Counted from the first letter of the stretch, positions 7,605-14,478 are shown. The stretch is 38,822 bases of DNA from Patescibacteria group bacterium (GCA_028692765.1 JAQUWT010000001.1:79695-118516); one strand, 5' to 3'. Program-made: numbers and translations. The notes: generated from the letters alone by a model not told the origin.

Positions 7605-8783
7605 ATGATTGGCGGATTACCTTTGGCCGCTTATTTGCGGCCGAAAAAATTGGAAGAAGTGGTCGGACAGGCGCATGTGCTTCGCGCCGATTCCTGGCTG
7701 GTACAAGCGATTAGAAATGACCGCGTCTCTTCGCTTATCTTCTGGGGGCCTCCCGGTTCCGGTAAAACCACCCTGGCTTCTTTAATCGCTAAAGAAACTA
7801 AGGCGGATTTTGTGGAATTGTCGGCCACGGAAAGCGGGGTCAAAGATTTGAAACAGATTGTCGAAAAGGCGCGGAGCGGCAAAAGGCTGGGAGTAAAGAC
7901 AATCTTATTCATTGATGAAATCCACCGTTGGAACAAATCCCAGCAGGACGCGCTCTTGCCGCAAGTGGAAAACGGCACGATTATCCTAATTGGCGCCACT
8001 ACCGAAAATCCCAGCTTTGCCGTTAATGGCGCGCTTTTGTCTCGATTAAAAGTGGTGGTCCTTGAGGCGCTCTCGGAGGAAGATCTTTTGGTAATCGTGA
8101 AGCGGGCGGTAAAAATCTTGAAAGTCAAGATTAAAACCGATGCCGCCCGTTTAGCGGCTCGTTTGGCTAATGGCGACGCCCGCCGCGCTATCGGCTTGGT
8201 TGAGGAAGCAGCCGCCCATCAAACCGTAATTGATATTGCTTTGCTTAAAGAGATAATGAATAAGCCGAACTTGCTTTATGATAAGAGCGGGGAGGAGCAT
8301 TATAATTTAATTTCTGCTTTGCATAAATCGATGCGGGGCAATAATCCCGATGCGGCTCTTTATTATTTGGCGCGCATGCTGGAGGCGGGAGAGGATCCAT
8401 TGTATATCGCTCGGCGCTTGGTGCGTTTCGCCAGTGAAGATATCGGCCTGGCCAATAACAGCGCCGCCATGTTGACCGAAGCGGTTTTTGCCGCCTGCAA
8501 GAATATCGGCATGCCTGAATGTGGCGTTCATTTGGCGCATGCTGTGGTTTATTTGGCCAAGTCGCCGAAAAGCATTGCCGTCTACGCCGCCTTTAATGAG
8601 GTGATGGCGGAGGTCAAAAAAAGCGGCAATTCGCCTGTGCCTTTGCATTTGCGCAACGCCCCGACCAAATTGATGAAGGATTTAGGCTATGGCAAGGATT
8701 ATAAATACACCCCTTTAGAGGATGATTCCGGCCAAGAGTATTTGCCCGCCGCCCTTAAAGGCAGAAAATTTTTTCGCCCCTGA
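7605..8783 (+). CDS. rarA: RarA/MgsA-type replication-associated recombination ATPase
   Basis: 392 residues of the clamp-loader-like AAA+ family. Walker A is GPPGSGKTT with Lys54, Walker B is LFIDEIHRWN near residues 100-110, and sensor 1 lies in IGATTENPSFAV. The C-terminal half carries the MgsA tetramerisation and helical region (SGEEHYNLISALHKSMRG, DPLYIARRLVRFASEDIGLA). RarA acts at stalled replication forks with SSB and the replisome. The gene is monocistronic and converges on the response-regulator gene with one base between the two stop codons, so no terminator fits between them. Confidence 0.95.
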   Translation: MIGGLPLAAYLRPKKLEEVVGQAHVLRADSWLVQAIRNDRVSSLIFWGPPGSGKTTLASLIAKETKADFVELSATESGVKDLKQIVEKARSGKRLGVKTILFIDEIHRWNKSQQDALLPQVENGTIILIGATTENPSFAVNGALLSRLKVVVLEALSEEDLLVIVKRAVKILKVKIKTDAARLAARLANGDARRAIGLVEEAAAHQTVIDIALLKEIMNKPNLLYDKSGEEHYNLISALHKSMRGNNPDAALYYLARMLEAGEDPLYIARRLVRFASEDIGLANNSAAMLTEAVFAACKNIGMPECGVHLAHAVVYLAKSPKSIAVYAAFNEVMAEVKKSGNSPVPLHLRNAPTKLMKDLGYGKDYKYTPLEDDSGQEYLPAALKGRKFFRP

Positions 8784-8784
8784 T

Positions 8785-9462
8785 TTATAAGCGTCTTAAA
8801 CTGAATTTATAGCCTCTGCCGGGAAAGGTATGGATATAATCAATCTCTCCGGATAGATTTAGCTTCTTGCGCAGGCTCATAATATGGGCTTCAATCGTGT
8901 TAGAAAAAGGATCGGCGTTGTTTTCCCAGACATTATCCATGATTTGGCTGCGGGAGAGAACTTCGTCCGGGCGGCGGAAGAACAATTCTAAAAGAGCATA
9001 TTCTTTGCCGGTAAGATAAATGCGGCGTCCATTTCTGATGGCTAATTGGCTTTTATGGTCTAACTGCAGATTGCCCAGGCGCCAAGATTTTTCCGGCCTG
9101 ATTTGCGGGCGGCGCAATAAGGCTTCAACGCGCCAGACAAATTCATCGAAGAGAAAGGGCTTGGTTAGATAATCATCCGCCCCTTGGCGGAACATCTCTC
9201 CTTTTTTGGCCGGTTCCGCCTCTACAGTCAAGATTAGTACTGGTGCTTTTATGCCCTCTTTCCTAATTTCTTTAAGCACGGCTAAGCCGTCTAAATTAGG
9301 CAGATTGCCGTCAAGGACGATGAGGTCATAATGGTTGCTTCGGGCCAGAAAGGCGCCGCGTTCACCGTCATAAGCGGCGTCAACCACGTAATTCTTGCTT
9401 TTTAAGCCGCGGATCAAAAAAGAAACAATATCTTTTTCATCGTCGATAATAAGGATTTTCAT
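8785..9462 (-). CDS. Orphan OmpR/PhoB-family response regulator
   Basis: 225 residues. The receiver domain (1-120) has the acidic pair Asp7/Asp8, phospho-acceptor Asp51 (IVLDGNLPNLDG), a switch Thr in LILTVEAE and the invariant Lys in YLTKPF. The DNA-binding winged helix (about 130-225) has the expected recognition region (NTIEAHIMSLRKKL) and a C-terminal hairpin (GRGYKF). No histidine kinase is next to it, so its sensor must be elsewhere or it may take phosphate from another source. It is transcribed alone, convergent with rarA and divergent from hisS. Target genes are unknown. Confidence 0.93.
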   Translation of the reverse strand: MKILIIDDEKDIVSFLIRGLKSKNYVVDAAYDGERGAFLARSNHYDLIVLDGNLPNLDGLAVLKEIRKEGIKAPVLILTVEAEPAKKGEMFRQGADDYLTKPFLFDEFVWRVEALLRRPQIRPEKSWRLGNLQLDHKSQLAIRNGRRIYLTGKEYALLELFFRRPDEVLSRSQIMDNVWENNADPFSNTIEAHIMSLRKKLNLSGEIDYIHTFPGRGYKFSLRRL

Positions 9463-9476
9463 ATATTTATAATTTT

Positions 9477-9507
9477 AGGCTCTCTAAAGCGGAGCCTTAT
9501 AATTATA
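9477..9507 (-). promoter_or_regulatory. Response-regulator promoter -10 and 5'-terminal leader hairpin
   Basis: On the minus strand a TATAAT (9502-9507) is followed by the inverted repeat AGGCTC-N9-GAGCCT (9477-9497). The hairpin would sit at the very 5' end of the mRNA, 14 nt before the ATG. The -35 region is poor, so the promoter assignment is tentative. Confidence 0.4.
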
Positions 9508-9564
9508 ATATTTGTCTGTTAAATTCTTTTTAAATTTTTTATCACCTACTCATAAGCGAGACAA

Positions 9565-9593
9565 TGGACAAGGATGTGTACCTCCTTTATAAT
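9565..9593 (+). promoter_or_regulatory. hisS promoter (TGGACA-17-TATAAT)
   Basis: TGGACA at 9565-9570 and TATAAT at 9588-9593 with a 17-bp spacer. The start is expected near 9600, giving a leader of about 20 nt without a Shine-Dalgarno. No T-box-like element is seen upstream. Confidence 0.75.
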
Positions 9594-9619
9594 GGAAATA
9601 GGCTTTAAATATAAATTTT

Positions 9620-10900
9620 ATGAAGAAAGTTAAATTAAGCAATCAGGAAGCGAAAGGAACTAGTGATTGGCTGCCGGCTGAATTTTCCGTGCGCCATTAT
9701 ATTTTTGAAACTTGGCGCCGAGTTTGTTTGAGTTACGGTTTTCAAGAATATCTGACGCCTTTGGTAGAATCCGCGGAAATATACCGCGCCAAGTCGGGCG
9801 AAGACGTGGGCGGCAAGGAATTGGTGACTTTTACCGATTTGGGCGGCCGGGAGCTGTGTATCCGCCCGGAGATGACTCCTTCCGTTACGCGCTTGGTTTC
9901 TAAGATTTATGCTTCTTCGCCCAAGCCCCTGAAATTATTTTCAATCGCCAATTTCATGCGCAACGAAAAGCCTCAGCGCGGGCGCAATCGGGAATTCTGG
10001 CAGCTCAATTGCGATATTTTCGGTAGCGCTTCTTTGGCGGCCGATTTGGAAATTTTACAATTGTCCTTGGATGTCATGCAGGCTTTCGGCGCTCCGGAAA
10101 ACTCTTTCACCTTGCGCCTAAATAGCCGCCGCCTGCTTGATAATCTTCTGCCTGTCTTTGGTTTTAATGTAAAGAATAAGTCTTTAATTTTTAGGATTTT
10201 GGACAAGTATGGCAAACTTAGTCAGGATGAATTTATCCGCCGTTTGATTGAAGTCGGAGCCGAGGAAGAGTCTGCTCAACAATTGTCAGCGTTTATGGCT
10301 GGCGGCGAACAGGAATTATTTGCAAAAGCTTTAACAGAAAACCAGGAATTAATGGCCGCTAAGCAGGAAATTGATTTTGTTTTAAAGCAATTACAAAATT
10401 TAGGCTACAATCAAGCCCAATTCGATCCCACTTTAATCCGCGGTTTTGATTATTATGACGGCTTGGTCTTTGAAGTTTTTGATAATCATCCCGATAACCG
10501 CCGGGCTTTATTCGGTGGCGGTCGCTACAATGGTTTGGCCGAACTTTTCGGTACGGAAAGCTTTCCGGCGCTTGGCGTCGCTCCGGGCGACGAGACCACC
10601 CGCTTGTTTTTGGAAAGCTGGAATTTGCTTCCGGAGGTTCAAGATGAGCGCTATTATCTGCCTTTATTGAGTGTGGAATTATTATCGGACACGCAGCGCT
10701 TGGCTCAAGTTTTAAGGGCGGAAGGCAAGAACGTTTTATTCGCTTTTGAGCCGCAACGCCCGGGCAAGGCTTTGGAGTTTGCCAATAAGCAGGGGATTGA
10801 TAAGGTGGTTATTTTCGGCGGCGACGAAAAGGCATTAGGCCAGTATAAAATTAAGGAAATGAAGAGCGGGGAAGAGAGCATATTTCCTTTTAAAGCTTAG
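9620..10900 (+). CDS. hisS: Histidyl-tRNA synthetase
   Basis: 426 residues, a normal length for a class II HisRS. Motif 1 lies in the first 60 residues. Motif 2 reads FMRNEKPQRGRNREFWQLNC. The histidine-binding HisA signature is RGFDYYDGLVFEV, and motif 3 is in ALGVAPGDETTRLF. A C-terminal anticodon-binding (HGTP) domain covers about residues 340-426. The HisA motif has Phe where Leu is usual, and Asp where Thr is common, both conservative for the fold. An N-terminal PxGTxD-like motif appears as AKGTSDWLP. The gene has its own promoter and terminator. Confidence 0.93.
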   Translation: MKKVKLSNQEAKGTSDWLPAEFSVRHYIFETWRRVCLSYGFQEYLTPLVESAEIYRAKSGEDVGGKELVTFTDLGGRELCIRPEMTPSVTRLVSKIYASSPKPLKLFSIANFMRNEKPQRGRNREFWQLNCDIFGSASLAADLEILQLSLDVMQAFGAPENSFTLRLNSRRLLDNLLPVFGFNVKNKSLIFRILDKYGKLSQDEFIRRLIEVGAEEESAQQLSAFMAGGEQELFAKALTENQELMAAKQEIDFVLKQLQNLGYNQAQFDPTLIRGFDYYDGLVFEVFDNHPDNRRALFGGGRYNGLAELFGTESFPALGVAPGDETTRLFLESWNLLPEVQDERYYLPLLSVELLSDTQRLAQVLRAEGKNVLFAFEPQRPGKALEFANKQGIDKVVIFGGDEKALGQYKIKEMKSGEESIFPFKA

Positions 10901-10901
10901 T

Positions 10902-10930
10902 TTGACAAATCTTTGGATTTATATTTAAAT
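10902..10930 (+). promoter_or_regulatory. Candidate promoter for the HAD gene (TTGACA-17-TTAAAT)
   Basis: Perfect TTGACA at 10902-10907 directly after the hisS stop, with TTAAAT at 10925-10930 (17 bp). The start would fall near 10937, inside the left arm of the hisS terminator. Confidence 0.5.
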
Positions 10931-10933
10931 AGA

Positions 10934-10961
10934 AAAGATTAGGATGGTCCTAGTCTTTTTT
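10934..10961 (+). terminator. hisS terminator
   Basis: Stem AAAGATTAGGA / TCCTAGTCTTT (11 pairs, one G-U, 3-nt loop) running into a T tract. Confidence 0.8.
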
Positions 10962-10981
10962 GTTCATTTAAAAGCAGAATC

Positions 10982-11644
10982 ATGGTAAAAAACATTATTT
11001 TTGACGCTGACGGCGTCTTGTTGCTCTCAACCGAGGTCGGTATTAATACCCTGTTGGAAGCTATTGTCTCTTGCGGCTTGAAGAAACCGAGTTATAACGA
11101 AGTACGGAAAATTTGGGGACGTCGCCTGGAGAAAGAATTAATTCCCTTGATTGCGAAACAATGTTCATGGCCAGATGATAATATTAAAAAAGTAACAGAC
11201 TCTTTTTTATCATTATCAGATTTTACGGTCTATCCTCAGCAGCCAAGATTGGTCGAGACCCTTGAGTTTTTAGCTAAGCGTTACCAGCTTGGCATTGCCT
11301 CAAATCGTGATGCCAAGAGTTTGGGTCATCGCCTGCATCAGCAAGGCATTAATCAAAGTCTATTTTCCCATATTCAGACAGCCGATGCCGGTATCAGTAA
11401 ACCTGATCCCAAAATTTTCGATAAATTTTGGAATGGGGTGGGGTTTGACCCTAATCAAACTTTGTATATCGGTGATAGCATCGAACATGACTTAGCAGCT
11501 GCTCGCAATCATAATCCACCCTTAGCTTTTGCCGCCATTACTAGCGGGCTTCATTCTACCGGTGAGTTTGTAAGGGCTGGTGTAAAAGTTACGCATATCT
11601 TCAAAAGTGTAATTGAATTGCCGGATATGCTGCATATTCTTTGA
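10982..11644 (+). CDS. HAD-superfamily hydrolase (phosphoglycolate-phosphatase-like)
   Basis: 220 residues with all HAD motifs: motif I IFDADGVLL with Asp8 and Asp10, motif II around GIASNRD, motif III Lys in ISKPDPKIF, and motif IV YIGDSIEHDLAAA. The helical cap between motifs I and II is of subclass I, as in phosphoglycolate phosphatase and beta-phosphoglucomutase-type enzymes. The substrate cannot be assigned from sequence alone. It stands alone between two terminators. Its 3' end faces rnhB, and the shared terminator overlaps the end of rnhB. Confidence 0.88.
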   Translation: MVKNIIFDADGVLLLSTEVGINTLLEAIVSCGLKKPSYNEVRKIWGRRLEKELIPLIAKQCSWPDDNIKKVTDSFLSLSDFTVYPQQPRLVETLEFLAKRYQLGIASNRDAKSLGHRLHQQGINQSLFSHIQTADAGISKPDPKIFDKFWNGVGFDPNQTLYIGDSIEHDLAAARNHNPPLAFAAITSGLHSTGEFVRAGVKVTHIFKSVIELPDMLHIL

Positions 11645-11665
11645 TTTAAGAGATTGTTCTTATGA

Positions 11666-11697
11666 AAAACGCCCCCTATTTAGGAGGCGTTTTTTTT
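11666..11697 (+). terminator. Bidirectional terminator between the HAD gene and rnhB
   Basis: AAAACGCC ... GGCGTTTT stem, with further pairing inside, followed by eight T on the plus strand and by five T on the minus strand. It overlaps the last codons and stop of rnhB (stop at 11676-11678). Confidence 0.85.
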
Positions 11698-12317
11698 GTT
11701 TTTTTAATGGCAAAAGGGGCGAAGCTGAGACGGTGGAGGGGGCAGGGTCCAAATTCTTTAATTTTTTCCAAATGCCTTTTAGTGCCATAACCTTTATGGC
11801 GGGCGAATTCGTATTCAGGATATTTTTTGTCGGCTTCCAGCATCAGCCAGTCGCGGCTGACTTTAGCGATAATGGAGGCGGCAGCGATGGCGAAGACTTT
11901 GGCGTCGCCATCGATAATCGCGCTTTGTTCTTGCTTGAGCTGAGGTATCTTGAGATTGCCGTCCACCAAGACATAGTCCGGTTGAAGGGATAAGCGCTCA
12001 AGTGCTTGGCGCATCGCCAGAAAAGCGCTTTGGAGAATATTGACTCTATCTATAACTTTATTGTTAACTACCCCAATTTCTACTGCCAATGCCTTATTCT
12101 TAATAACTCCGAATAATTTTTCCCGTCTTTTAGCGCTGAGTTTCTTGGAGTCGGCGACTAACTTTAAATCTTCATCATCAATTTTAAAATCGGGCCCAAT
12201 CACTACGCAAGCGGCCACTACCGGTCCGGCCAAAGGTCCGCGTCCGGCTTCGTCGATGCCGCCGATTAAGCGATAGCCGGAGGCAAATATTTGTTTTTCT
12301 GTTTCTAAATCAAGCAT
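11676..12317 (-). CDS. rnhB: Ribonuclease HII
   Basis: 213 residues, typical for RNase HII. Catalytic Asp22 and Glu23 lie in GIDEAGRGPLAGPV, the third acidic residue is in YVLVDGN, and the conserved block FAIAAASIIAKVSRD supplies the rest of the active site. It cleaves the RNA strand of RNA-DNA hybrids, including single misincorporated ribonucleotides. The last residues (KKTKKTPPK) are encoded by the terminator hairpin shared with the HAD gene. The promoter places the transcript start on the ATG itself, so the mRNA is probably leaderless. Confidence 0.95.
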   Translation of the reverse strand: MLDLETEKQIFASGYRLIGGIDEAGRGPLAGPVVAACVVIGPDFKIDDEDLKLVADSKKLSAKRREKLFGVIKNKALAVEIGVVNNKVIDRVNILQSAFLAMRQALERLSLQPDYVLVDGNLKIPQLKQEQSAIIDGDAKVFAIAAASIIAKVSRDWLMLEADKKYPEYEFARHKGYGTKRHLEKIKEFGPCPLHRLSFAPFAIKKTKKTPPK

Positions 12318-12323
12318 ATTTTA

Positions 12324-12332
12324 ATTATAGCA
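12324..12332 (-). promoter_or_regulatory. rnhB extended -10 promoter, leaderless
   Basis: TGCTATAAT on the minus strand is an extended -10 (TGn + TATAAT). The -10 ends 6 nt before the rnhB ATG, so transcription should begin on the start codon. No good -35 is seen. Confidence 0.6.
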
Positions 12333-12366
12333 TTTTCTGGCATTTTTTGCTTTTTTTATATAATTA

Positions 12367-12395
12367 TTGACATAAATCTTAAATTATGATAAATT
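12367..12395 (+). promoter_or_regulatory. Promoter of the secreted hypothetical gene (TTGACA-17-TAAATT, extended -10)
   Basis: Perfect TTGACA at 12367-12372 and TAAATT at 12390-12395 with a 17-bp spacer; TGA just before the -10 makes it an extended -10. The leader would be about 37 nt. Confidence 0.7.
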
Positions 12396-12438
12396 AAACT
12401 GTCAATTCACGTACATTCAAACCTAAAACTGAAAGAAG

Positions 12439-12951
12439 ATGAAAAAAGTAATCTTGTTGTTCTTGTTAACTATTTCCGTAGGCTTTTTAAGCGCTCAGGA
12501 GTTTTATTTAAATCCCCTGGTATCAATCGGTCGTATCGATACTGCGGGCGCTCGTCTGGTTCGCCAGTTGGCGTTTCAAATTGCAGCCAGCAGTAACCAG
12601 AATAAGTTTTTAATTTCTGGCGAGGTCGCCACTGGCAGCCATGAGTTAAAACAGCGCTATGCTGTTTTTACCCATCATGGTAAGCGATACTCCGTTTATT
12701 ACCAGTGGGATGTAAGCGATGTTATATCGCTGGCGAATTATGAATTCTTACGGATTTCCGTTCGTCCCGAAGGCACGGATGATCCTGAGCATCTTACATC
12801 TTTCAAGGATTATCATCTCAATGGCAGCTGGGATGAGTATTTTAATAACCAGTATATTTATCCAGCTGAATATGAAGATGAATTTTCTGATAGCAATTAT
12901 CAGAAAAAGTTTATCGAAAGCGTAAAGGATGCCCTCACCTTTTTTAAATAA
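12439..12951 (+). CDS. Secreted hypothetical protein
   Basis: 170 residues. The first 19 form a standard Sec signal peptide (KK then a Leu-rich core, ending GFLSA), with likely cleavage before QEF. No family was recognised. The mature part is of mixed charge, rich in Tyr, Phe and Asp, lacks cysteine, and looks globular with alternating beta strands (KRYSVYYQWDVSDV) and an acidic C-terminal third (EYEDEFSDSNYQ). A GAAAGAAG stretch precedes the ATG. It is a single-gene unit with a near-consensus promoter and its own terminator, between rnhB and a tRNA pair, and shows no link to its neighbours. The signal-peptide style (SA|QEF) is common in Bacteroidota, so transfer is possible but unproven. Confidence 0.7.
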   Translation: MKKVILLFLLTISVGFLSAQEFYLNPLVSIGRIDTAGARLVRQLAFQIAASSNQNKFLISGEVATGSHELKQRYAVFTHHGKRYSVYYQWDVSDVISLANYEFLRISVRPEGTDDPEHLTSFKDYHLNGSWDEYFNNQYIYPAEYEDEFSDSNYQKKFIESVKDALTFFK

Positions 12952-12970
12952 GGTGCAATCTGAATTTTAT

Positions 12971-13007
12971 CCGCCGTTTCTCATTTATGGGGAATGGCGG
13001 TTTTTTT
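12971..13007 (+). terminator. Terminator of the secreted hypothetical gene
   Basis: 12-bp stem starting CCGCC and ending GGCGG (with G-U pairs inside, ATTTAT loop), followed by seven T. Confidence 0.9.
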
Positions 13008-13061
13008 ATTTAGTCTTTACAAAGCGTTCTGCCTGTGGCAAGCTATAGGCATGATTTCATC

Positions 13062-13145
13062 GCCCGGATGGCGGAATTGGTAGACGCGCTAGCTTCAGGT
13101 GCTAGTCTTCGCAAGGGGGTGGGGGTTCGAGTCCCCCTTCGGGCA
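13062..13145 (+). tRNA. tRNA-Leu (anticodon CAG)
   Basis: 84-nt class II tRNA. The acceptor stem is GCCCGGA/TTCGGGC with discriminator A. The anticodon arm is CTAGC-TTCAGGT-GCTAG with anticodon CAG at 13096-13098. A variable arm (about TCTTCGCAAGG) and a T arm GGGGG-TTCGAGT-CCCCC follow. The 3' CCA is not encoded (the next bases are CAG). It lies 4 nt upstream of tRNA-Val. A TATAGG at 13044-13049 may be its -10. Confidence 0.95.
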
Positions 13146-13149
13146 CAGC

Positions 13150-13226
13150 GGTCGTTTAGCTCAGCTGGTTAGAGCGCTGCGTTCACATCGCAGAGGTCAG
13201 TGGTTCGAGTCCACTAACGACCACCA
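13150..13226 (+). tRNA. tRNA-Val (anticodon CAC)
   Basis: Acceptor stem GGTCGTT/AACGACC, discriminator A at 13223, and an encoded CCA at 13224-13226. The anticodon arm is CTGCG-TTCACAT-CGCAG, anticodon CAC at 13184-13186. The T arm is GTGG-TTCGAGT-CCAC-type. It is co-transcribed with tRNA-Leu, and a small ORF begins 2 nt after the CCA. Confidence 0.95.
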
Positions 13227-13228
13227 GT

Positions 13229-13594
13229 ATGCATAATAGATTAGAAAGTTTTTCAGCCCTTCCTTATAGCGAGGACCTGAAAAACCGTGAAAAAAGCATT
13301 GAGGAGATTGCCAAGTTTATTCTTGATCATTTAAGTTCCGGTCCAGATTTTTTATCTTTTTTGCGCAATCAAGAATTATCTTCTTCGGAAAGAGGGGAGC
13401 GCTGGCGCGAGCGTCTTGAAAAACTTTTATCAAAAGCGCAGAGGCGGGTCGGCTATCGCATCAATAATCGCGACTTTATTTTAGCGGCCCGTAATCTTAT
13501 TTTACAGCGCCAAGCGGCCGGAGAGTTGCCGCCCCAGCCCGCCTATTTGAATTTTTGTGAATTATCGGATGAAGATTTTAAACTCGACGCCTAG
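13229..13594 (+). CDS. Small hypothetical protein immediately after tRNA-Val
   Basis: 121 residues, not recognised. The sequence is strongly charged and mostly helical (KNREKSIEEIAKFILDHL; ERGERWRERLEKLLSKAQRR), with no signal peptide, membrane segment or cysteine pair. The ATG lies 2 nt after the encoded CCA of tRNA-Val, and an intrinsic terminator follows the stop by 12 nt. The layout points to one tRNA-Leu - tRNA-Val - ORF transcript in which 3' maturation of tRNA-Val would leave a nearly leaderless mRNA. The codon pattern resembles its neighbours, which supports a real gene. Confidence 0.65.
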   Translation: MHNRLESFSALPYSEDLKNREKSIEEIAKFILDHLSSGPDFLSFLRNQELSSSERGERWRERLEKLLSKAQRRVGYRINNRDFILAARNLILQRQAAGELPPQPAYLNFCELSDEDFKLDA

Positions 13595-13606
13595 TTGTAT
13601 TAAGTT

Positions 13607-13629
13607 AAAAACCCTAAAAGGGTTTTTTT
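13607..13629 (+). terminator. Terminator of the tRNA-ORF transcript
   Basis: AAAAACCC-TAAAA-GGGTTTTTTT. Confidence 0.85.
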
Positions 13630-13633
13630 ATAT

Positions 13634-13737
13634 AAAAAAAGGGGATACCGACAGTATCCCCGGTGAACCGTCAAGAAGGTAAAGCAGAAAAAACCCTTGC
13701 AACGGCTCTATATTTTTATTTATTAAAGCAAAGAACT
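13634..13737 (-). ncRNA. Candidate stand-alone small RNA (~100 nt)
   Basis: On the minus strand a near-consensus promoter (see 13743-13771) is followed about 100 nt later by a strong terminator, GGGGATAC-TGTCG-GTATCCCC plus seven T (13634-13661). Upstream of the terminator an imperfect hairpin can be drawn at about 13666-13707: AGCCGT pairs with ACGGTT, then CAAG with CTTG and GGT with ACC around a pyrimidine-rich loop. No ATG occurs within the transcript, and the strand downstream is antisense to the small ORF, so it is not a leader of any gene. No known RNA family was recognised. The 5' third is AU-rich and unstructured, as in many trans-acting sRNAs. Confidence 0.6.
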
Positions 13738-13742
13738 ATTTT

Positions 13743-13771
13743 ATAATAGTATTTATTTTATAACTTGTCAA
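13743..13771 (-). promoter_or_regulatory. Promoter of the candidate small RNA (TTGACA-17-TATTAT)
   Basis: Minus-strand TTGACA (13766-13771), 17-bp spacer, TATTAT (13743-13748). The -35 lies in the 13-bp near-palindrome AACTTGTCAAGTT (13762-13774), which could be a regulator site. The plus-strand gap from 13662 to 13835 contains no other supported feature; no clear promoter for the downstream Gmad2 gene was seen. Confidence 0.7.
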
Positions 13772-13835
13772 GTTTGTATAGTTTTCGATGGATTTTTTAC
13801 GAATATATGTTAAAATGAAAAAATCAGATTATATT

Positions 13836-14474
13836 ATGGAAATTAAGAAAACTTGGCTGATTATTGGCCTTATTATCATAATTGCCGCTGTTATTTTGCG
13901 CTTGGGCACTCCCCGCAATCGCTGGGTATGCGTGCGCGGCCAGTGGCTAGCTCAAGGCAAGCCGCATAACGCTCAGCCTCAGAAGGCTTGTAGGGATGAA
14001 TTTTCAGTGGAAGCAGAATTAGCCGAATTATCTTCTTTAGTTAATGAGTCTTTTTTTAAGAAAGAAGATTCGCCCGCGGCCGCTACTTCTGTTCTGTCGG
14101 AAGATAATGTTAAATCAGATGCAACATCGCTGCTTTCAGAAACGAAATCGGAAAAGACCTTGGAATTGATTGCTCCACAGCCGGATGAAGTAATGCGCAG
14201 TCCTTATTTGATTAGCGGCCGGGCTCAGGATGATTGGTTCTTTGAGGGTGTATTTTCCGTTTCTCTGATTGATGAGCAGGGAGAGACTTTAGCTTCCGGC
14301 TTGGCTCTGGCTCAGGGTGATTGGATAGGAGCGGACTGGGCTAATTTTCTTTCTGAATTAAATTTTTCAATTTCAAAACCGATTACGGGAGAGTTGTTAT
14401 TTAGCAAAGTTAATTCTTCCGCTTCGCTGGAACAGGAGATTCATGTCTCTTATCCGGTAAGGCTGGAACCATAA
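13836..14474 (+). CDS. Membrane-anchored Gmad2 immunoglobulin-like domain protein
   Basis: The ATG at 13836 is preferred because a membrane anchor starts at once (MEIKKTWLIIGLIIIIAAVI); in-frame ATGs at 13788 and 13815 would add 16 or 7 residues. The protein has 212 residues. A short conserved block after the anchor (NRWVCVRGQWLAQGKPHNAQ) resembles the 'W-C-x-x-G-x-W-x-x-x-G-x-P' motif seen in many CPR secreted proteins. A Ser/Ala/Glu-rich linker follows, then a Gmad2 domain at about 115-210 (VMRSPYLISGRAQDDWFFEG, LASGLALAQGDW). Gmad2 is an extracellular beta-sandwich found in spore-germination and envelope proteins; its ligand is unknown. It starts a run of closely spaced genes (4 nt to the next). 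Confidence 0.8.
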   Translation: MEIKKTWLIIGLIIIIAAVILRLGTPRNRWVCVRGQWLAQGKPHNAQPQKACRDEFSVEAELAELSSLVNESFFKKEDSPAAATSVLSEDNVKSDATSLLSETKSEKTLELIAPQPDEVMRSPYLISGRAQDDWFFEGVFSVSLIDEQGETLASGLALAQGDWIGADWANFLSELNFSISKPITGELLFSKVNSSASLEQEIHVSYPVRLEP

Positions 14475-14478
14475 TTAT

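Noticed and set aside
9463-9619. T-box or other riboswitch before hisS
   Set aside because: The transcript leader is only about 20 nt and no T-box sequence or specifier stem is present.
12936-12955. CACCTT ... AAGGTG hairpin over the stop codon of the secreted protein gene
   Set aside because: Short stem with an A/T-rich loop and no T tract; the real terminator is 16 nt further on.
13672-13746. 24-codon frame from a TTG within the small RNA
   Set aside because: Non-ATG start, hydrophobic junk-like sequence running through the terminator stem; a non-coding RNA fits better.
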